Source: a virus
Strand: one strand, 5' to 3'
Virus record (IMG/VR): IMGVR_UViG_3300037153_000498
Span: 1-30,653 of that record
DNA length: 30,653 nt
Below the pieces are notes generated by a model, which was given only the letters and a program-made list of their open reading frames with translations, was not told the origin of the DNA and ran no database searches. A program made the position numbers and the translations under genes. Shown here piece after piece: positions 27,257 to 30,653 of the stretch (its first letter is position 1; the number at the start of each line of letters is the position of its first letter).

Positions 27257-27277
27257 AGGAAGGAAGGAAGGAAGGAA
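27257..27277 (+). promoter_or_regulatory. Extended GGAA-repeat ribosome binding site
   Basis: The tetranucleotide GGAA is repeated five times just upstream of the ATG at 27284. Each unit could pair with the anti-Shine-Dalgarno, giving several overlapping sites. This suggests high or slippage-variable translation of the downstream gene. Confidence 0.7.
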
Positions 27278-27283
27278 CTGATC

Positions 27284-27943
27284 ATGGGATTTGATCTTGG
27301 TGGTGGGGCTGGCGCGTTCAGCTTCGATCATGTGGGCGCGTCGGTCACGGGGAAGATCGTGGAAGTGGCCGAACAGCAGCAGACGGACCTGGACAGTGGG
27401 GAACCGGCTTTCTGGCAGTCCGGTCAGCCGAAGATGATGATCAGGGTGGTGTTGCAGACCACCCTGAAGGACTCGGAGACAGACGACGGCAAGCGGAACG
27501 TCTATCTGCGGGGCAGCCGGAAGCCGGAAGCCCAGTCTTCGCTGTCGGCCGTCATCCAGGCGGTCCTGAAGGCCACCGGCCGGACCGAACTGGACACCGG
27601 GGGCACCTTGACCCTGACCTACATCGGGGATGGCGAGAAGACCAAGATGGCCTACACAGCCCCCAAGCTGTACAGCGCCAGCTATACACCCCCATCGGTC
27701 AACCTGACCGGGCCGGGGGCCCAGCCGCCAGCTGCCCCCCAGATGGCGGCACCCCCGGCCCCTACCCAACCCACGGCCCCGGCCCCGCCAGGGCCTCAGA
27801 ATGGCGCACAGGGCCCCCAGCAGGCTGTTCTGGGCTGGCTGAACGGTCAGCCCGTGACCCCGGACCTGGATGCTGCCTTCCGGGCAGCTGGCAGCGACCC
27901 CCGGACCCAGCCGGGCTGGATCGCCAACCCAGCCGCTGGCTGA
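27284..27943 (+). CDS. Putative ssDNA-binding (OB-fold-like) protein
   Basis: A 219-aa protein. The first 140 residues are beta-rich: ASVTGKIVEVAEQQQTD, QPKMMIRVVLQTTLKDSETD, GKRNVYLRGSRKPEA and LTLTYIGDGEKTKMAYTAPK, consistent with an OB-fold. A Pro/Ala-rich linker (about residues 145-190) and a short C-terminal helical part with a Trp-Ile end follow. The layout of an OB domain with a disordered tail and its position just before the primase-helicase fit a single-strand-binding protein. Recognition is by overall pattern only and a different nucleic-acid-binding role is possible. The start is preceded by the GGAA repeats. Confidence 0.6.
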   Translation: MGFDLGGGAGAFSFDHVGASVTGKIVEVAEQQQTDLDSGEPAFWQSGQPKMMIRVVLQTTLKDSETDDGKRNVYLRGSRKPEAQSSLSAVIQAVLKATGRTELDTGGTLTLTYIGDGEKTKMAYTAPKLYSASYTPPSVNLTGPGAQPPAAPQMAAPPAPTQPTAPAPPGPQNGAQGPQQAVLGWLNGQPVTPDLDAAFRAAGSDPRTQPGWIANPAAG

Positions 27944-27971
27944 TTCATGACCCTGGTGGTGGTGGCCGGTT

Positions 27972-30287
27972 ATGTCCAGCGAACAGTTGGCGCTGACCCT
28001 ATGGGACCTGGGGCTGATGCCGCTGCCGCTGTCGGTGGATGGCAGCAAATCCCCGGCCGTCCCCCGGTGGCGGCAGTGGCAGCACACCCGGGCCACTCGG
28101 GAAGATGTGGCCCGGATGTTCCGGATGATCGAGCATGACGGCCTGGGGCTGATCACCGGCGAGGCCTCCGGGGGCCTCCAGATGATGGAACTGGAAGGCC
28201 GGGCCCTGGCCGAGGGACTGCTGAACCAGCTGGCCGCCGCCTTCCATGTCATCGATGAAGATCAACTGTGGGAGAAGATCAGCAAGGGCTACGTCGAACT
28301 GACCCCCGGGGGTGGACTGCACTACTACTTCCGGGTGATCGACGGCAGCCAGCGGGGCAACACCAAGCTGGCCCGGAGGCCAGCCACCCCGGAGGAACTG
28401 GCCGGGAAGCCGGACGACAAGATCAAGACCTTGATCGAGACACGCGGTCAAGGTGGGTTCACGGTGATCGCCCCCAGTGCCGGACGATCCCACGACACCG
28501 GTGGGGCCTGGCGAGTGGTGACCGGGGACCTGGCTACGCTGCCGGAACTGACCGCCGCTGAGTGTGATCTTGTCTACGCAGTCGCGGCCGGGCTTGATCA
28601 GATGCCCGAACCGGAATCTGCCCCTTCCCCGCCGACCGTGAACGGCAGCGATGATCAACGGCCTGGTGATCAGTTCAACGACCGGGCCAGCTGGATCGAT
28701 GTCCTGGGCCCGCACGGCTGGCAGGTGTTCAAGCGCGGGCCGGGCCAGCTGACCTACTGGCAGCGGCCGGGAAAGACCCATCCGGGGGTGTCGGCCAGCA
28801 CGGGGCTCAATGATCATGATCGACTGTATGTGTTCAGCACAGCCACCCAGTTCGAACCACAGCGGCCCTATGACAAGTTCGGGGCCTACGCGGTTCTCGA
28901 TCATGGTGGGGACCTTCGGGCAGCTGCCCGGGCCCTGAAGTCGGAAGGCTATGGATCGGGGCAGCCCGGCCAGCTGCTGCCCCGACTGGTGATCCCTACC
29001 CCGGTCCCGGGGGAGTCAGCCAACCCTGAAGGCCAGCTTGACCTATGGGACATCCATTCAGTGTTCGGCACCATCCGGGACTTCGCACACAGCCGGGCCA
29101 CGTCGGCCTGGGCAGTGCTCGGGGTCTGCCTGGTCCGGGTGCTGGCCCAGACTCCGCCGTGGGTAGTGCTGCCGCCGATCATCGGAGGCCCGGCCAGTCT
29201 CAACCTGCTGGTCGGGCTGGTCGGCCCGTCCGGGGTCGGGAAGTCATCGGCCATGGCGGTTGCCGACGAAGCGTTGATCATCGATGATCAACGGTTCCTG
29301 GTCCGGCCGTTGGGCAGTGGTGAAGGAATCAGCCGGAGCTACCGGCAGTGGCGGCCCGGAAGCAAGGGTGAGCCAGGCTACTACGAAGTGATCACCGATG
29401 CCGTGATCTTCCGGGCCAGCGAAGTGGACGTGCTGACATCGCTGATGGACCGGGCCGGGGCAACCCTGGGCAGCCAGCTGAAGGTGGCTTTCGATGGTGA
29501 TCAACTGGGATTCGCCAACGCCACGGCTGAACGTCGGGTCTGGCTGGAACCGCATAGCTACCGATTCTGTCTGGTGGTCGGGGTCCAGCCGGAGAAAGCC
29601 CTGGCACTGTTCGCTGATTCGGCCGGTGGCACACCACAGCGGCTGCTGTGGCTGGATGCGCTGGACCGGGGCATTCCGGATCAGCTGGAGGCCCCGGAAC
29701 CGGTGCGGCTGGTCGATCAGGAATGGGTCCGGCTGGGTAGCCGGGTCGTGCTGTCGGTCCCGGCCGACGTGGTGTCATTGATCAAGTCCAGTCACCTGGC
29801 CCGGGTCCGGGGTGACCTGGCCGGGGTGGACGGCCATGACCTGCTGGTCCAGCTGAAGGTGGCCCAGGGGCTGGCCTTCCTGGTCGGCCAGCGAGTGATG
29901 ACCCTGGAGCACTGGGCCTGGGCCGATCAGGTGATGGCGCACAGCAGACAGACCCGGGATGGCATCCAGCAGGCCCTGGAATCGGCCAGGAAGGGCAGGG
30001 AGGACACCAGGGCAAGGGCCGATGCCAGACGGGCCCTGGTGGTCCAGGAAGGGCTGGAGGCCCGGTCGGTGGCCCGGGTAGTCCGGGTGATCAAGACCTA
30101 TCTGGGTAGGAACGGTGGCGAGGCCAGCCGATCCGAAGTCACCCGGGCCCTGGCTGGCCGGGATCGAGAGCACCTGGACGATGCGCTGGAAGCGATGATC
30201 ACTGCCGGGGTGATCACGGTCAGCATGGCTGATCCCCCAAAGCCCGGCCGGGTCAAGAAGGTCCAGCTGATCAGGCTGTGTCATTGA
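27972..30287 (+). CDS. Primase-polymerase / P-loop ATPase fusion (replication protein)
   Basis: A 771-aa protein. The N-terminal 210 or so residues look like a bifunctional primase-polymerase (AEP) domain: KSPAVPRWRQWQ, LGLITGEASGGLQMMELEGR, TPGGGLHYYF and IETRGQGGFTVIAPS in the usual order. A middle region (about residues 240-330) follows. The C-terminal half is an ATPase with GPSGVGKS (residues 418-425, Lys424) and AVIFRASEVDVL as the Walker B-like strand. It would prime and unwind phage DNA. The motif I acidic residues read as MELEG rather than DxD/E, so polymerase activity needs checking. It is the last early gene, followed by the palindrome and iterons. Confidence 0.8.
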   Translation: MSSEQLALTLWDLGLMPLPLSVDGSKSPAVPRWRQWQHTRATREDVARMFRMIEHDGLGLITGEASGGLQMMELEGRALAEGLLNQLAAAFHVIDEDQLWEKISKGYVELTPGGGLHYYFRVIDGSQRGNTKLARRPATPEELAGKPDDKIKTLIETRGQGGFTVIAPSAGRSHDTGGAWRVVTGDLATLPELTAAECDLVYAVAAGLDQMPEPESAPSPPTVNGSDDQRPGDQFNDRASWIDVLGPHGWQVFKRGPGQLTYWQRPGKTHPGVSASTGLNDHDRLYVFSTATQFEPQRPYDKFGAYAVLDHGGDLRAAARALKSEGYGSGQPGQLLPRLVIPTPVPGESANPEGQLDLWDIHSVFGTIRDFAHSRATSAWAVLGVCLVRVLAQTPPWVVLPPIIGGPASLNLLVGLVGPSGVGKSSAMAVADEALIIDDQRFLVRPLGSGEGISRSYRQWRPGSKGEPGYYEVITDAVIFRASEVDVLTSLMDRAGATLGSQLKVAFDGDQLGFANATAERRVWLEPHSYRFCLVVGVQPEKALALFADSAGGTPQRLLWLDALDRGIPDQLEAPEPVRLVDQEWVRLGSRVVLSVPADVVSLIKSSHLARVRGDLAGVDGHDLLVQLKVAQGLAFLVGQRVMTLEHWAWADQVMAHSRQTRDGIQQALESARKGREDTRARADARRALVVQEGLEARSVARVVRVIKTYLGRNGGEASRSEVTRALAGRDREHLDDALEAMITAGVITVSMADPPKPGRVKKVQLIRLCH

Positions 30288-30308
30288 TCATGTCCGGACA
30301 TGATCAAT
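30283..30308. repeat. 26-bp perfect palindrome after the primase gene
   Basis: The sequence from ATTGATCATGTCC to its exact inverse covers 30283-30308 with no spacer. It contains two TGATCA sites and a TGTCCGGACA centre that resembles the iteron half-sites nearby. It overlaps the primase stop codon by a few bases and may act as a terminator, an origin cruciform or a binding site. Confidence 0.85.
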
Positions 30309-30332
30309 CCGGGTCATTGATCACTAGGGATG

Positions 30333-30495
30333 TTGGACAGTTGGACATGTTGGACACGCTAGGTGAGAAAAATGATCAATGACCCCATGTCACTAACATG
30401 CCCCTGACAAGGATGAATATGAATGAACCTCCACTCCGCGTAGCGCGCGAGGATGGTTTGACACCGACGGGTGTTGGACATGTCCAACTGTCCAA
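30333..30495. repeat. TTGGACA / TGTCCAA iteron group, candidate origin or operator
   Basis: TTGGACA occurs at 30333, 30341, 30350 and 30474; its inverse TGTCCAA occurs at 30481 and 30489 (the latter also at 1-7). The 30474 and 30481 copies join into the 16-bp palindrome GTTGGACATGTCCAAC (30473-30488). The spacing of 8-9 bp in the first group is typical of iterons bound by a replication or partition protein. The gap from 30288 to 30412 holds no gene. Confidence 0.78.
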
Positions 30496-30514
30496 CTTCC
30501 TAGGGCAGGTTTGA
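30419..30514 (+). CDS. Possible 31-aa leader peptide
   Basis: A short ORF starts at ATG 30419 (alternative 30413) with CAAGG before it and encodes MNEPPLRVAREDGLTPTGVG and a further 11 residues, ending 7 bp before the ATG of the Cys-rich gene at 30522 (equivalent to 34). The reading frame passes through the iteron palindrome. Close spacing suggests a translated leader, but the size makes chance occurrence possible. Confidence 0.35.
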   Translation: MNEPPLRVAREDGLTPTGVGHVQLSNFLGQV

Positions 30515-30653
30515 CCTGACAATGAGAACCGTGCACTTCCGGGCCTGTACCCGATGCGGCTGGCCAACCTGGGTCGGACTCGATGGCGACCGGATGGCGC
30601 TGCTGGTGGTGGCCGACTACGCGCCGATCACAGCAGCGGCCGAAGTGCAGGCC
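30489..30653. repeat. Terminal direct repeat, right copy
   Basis: A near-identical copy of 1-165 (one mismatch, 30527 against 39). It joins the last gene of the early operon through the iteron region to the first late-side gene, so on a circle the two ends of the window are contiguous. Confidence 0.93.
30522..30653 (+). CDS. 5' part of the Cys-rich small protein (cut by window end)
   Basis: This is the second copy of the first 44 codons of the gene at 34-417, in the same frame and with the same CxxC pair. One codon differs silently. It runs off the end of the window because the contig overlaps itself, so it should not be counted as a separate gene. Confidence 0.85.
   Translation, partial: MRTVHFRACTRCGWPTWVGLDGDRMALLVVADYAPITAAAEVQA

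Noticed and set aside
26440-28252. Leftward and rightward ORFs of repetitive Ala-Arg-Gly-Gln or Leu-Pro-Cys-Ala protein over the pentamer array
   Set aside because: Several frames on both strands are open at once because the GGYNN repeat contains few stop words. Period 5 is not a coding period and none has a ribosome site.

Overview
The window is an essentially complete genome of a temperate, siphovirus-type tailed phage with an HK97-fold capsid, infecting a high-GC Gram-positive host, most likely an actinobacterium. The base composition is GC-rich with strong CTG/GCC/CGG codon use. Small overlapping genes are packed tightly, and the structural genes run in the usual order of actinobacterial siphoviruses. 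The first 165 bases recur at the end (1-165 and 30489-30653, one mismatch), so the contig is circular or terminally redundant with a unit of about 30,488 bp. No tRNA, rRNA, CRISPR array or insertion sequence was seen.

Layout. 34-1504 holds a Cys-rich small protein, an HNH nuclease and an unknown protein. 1501-9317 is the packaging, head and connector block: small and large terminase, portal, prohead protease, major capsid, adaptors, major tail protein and tail assembly chaperones. 9320-15822 holds the tape measure, a large minor tail protein and two tail-tip or fibre proteins. Two very small membrane or holin-like proteins follow (15825-16150). 16224-17644 is a leftward operon led by a ParB-domain protein. 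17946-19067 is a tyrosine integrase ending in a strong hairpin terminator. 19115-20887 is a second leftward group with a helix-turn-helix protein and membrane proteins. 21295-30287 is the rightward early operon: an Xis-like HTH protein, a RusA resolvase, a CHAP-type endolysin, small zinc-binding proteins, a Cas4-like nuclease with two conserved neighbours, a putative ssDNA-binding protein and a primase-polymerase/ATPase. The gap from 30288 round to 33 is an iteron- and palindrome-rich control or origin candidate.

How the genes work together. The early operon would supply replication and recombination (primase-helicase, ssDNA binding, Cas4-like exonuclease, RusA) and lysis. The late operon would build and package virions. 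Integrase and the HTH proteins govern lysogeny. Two divergent control regions (17645-17945 and 20888-21294) carry matching arrays of 10-bp repeats built on TGCTCACT/AGTGAGCA. These look like operators of one shared regulator, although no classical cI-type repressor is recognisable.

The most unusual observations are: (i) a textbook -1 frameshift signal (GGGCCCT, then TAG, then a perfect 10-bp hairpin) that would add a 73-aa domain to some capsid subunits, the same domain being fused in frame to the major tail protein; (ii) a roughly 360-bp intergenic array of degenerate GGYNN pentamers upstream of the putative ssDNA-binding gene; (iii) extreme enrichment of TGATCA across the genome, visible even as biased codon choice and fixed directly before many start codons; (iv) a 49-bp copy of tape-measure sequence placed antisense in the leftward operon; and (v) dispersed intergenic repeats and start-associated sequences. 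All functional calls rest on motif and context reading by eye; no database search was run.
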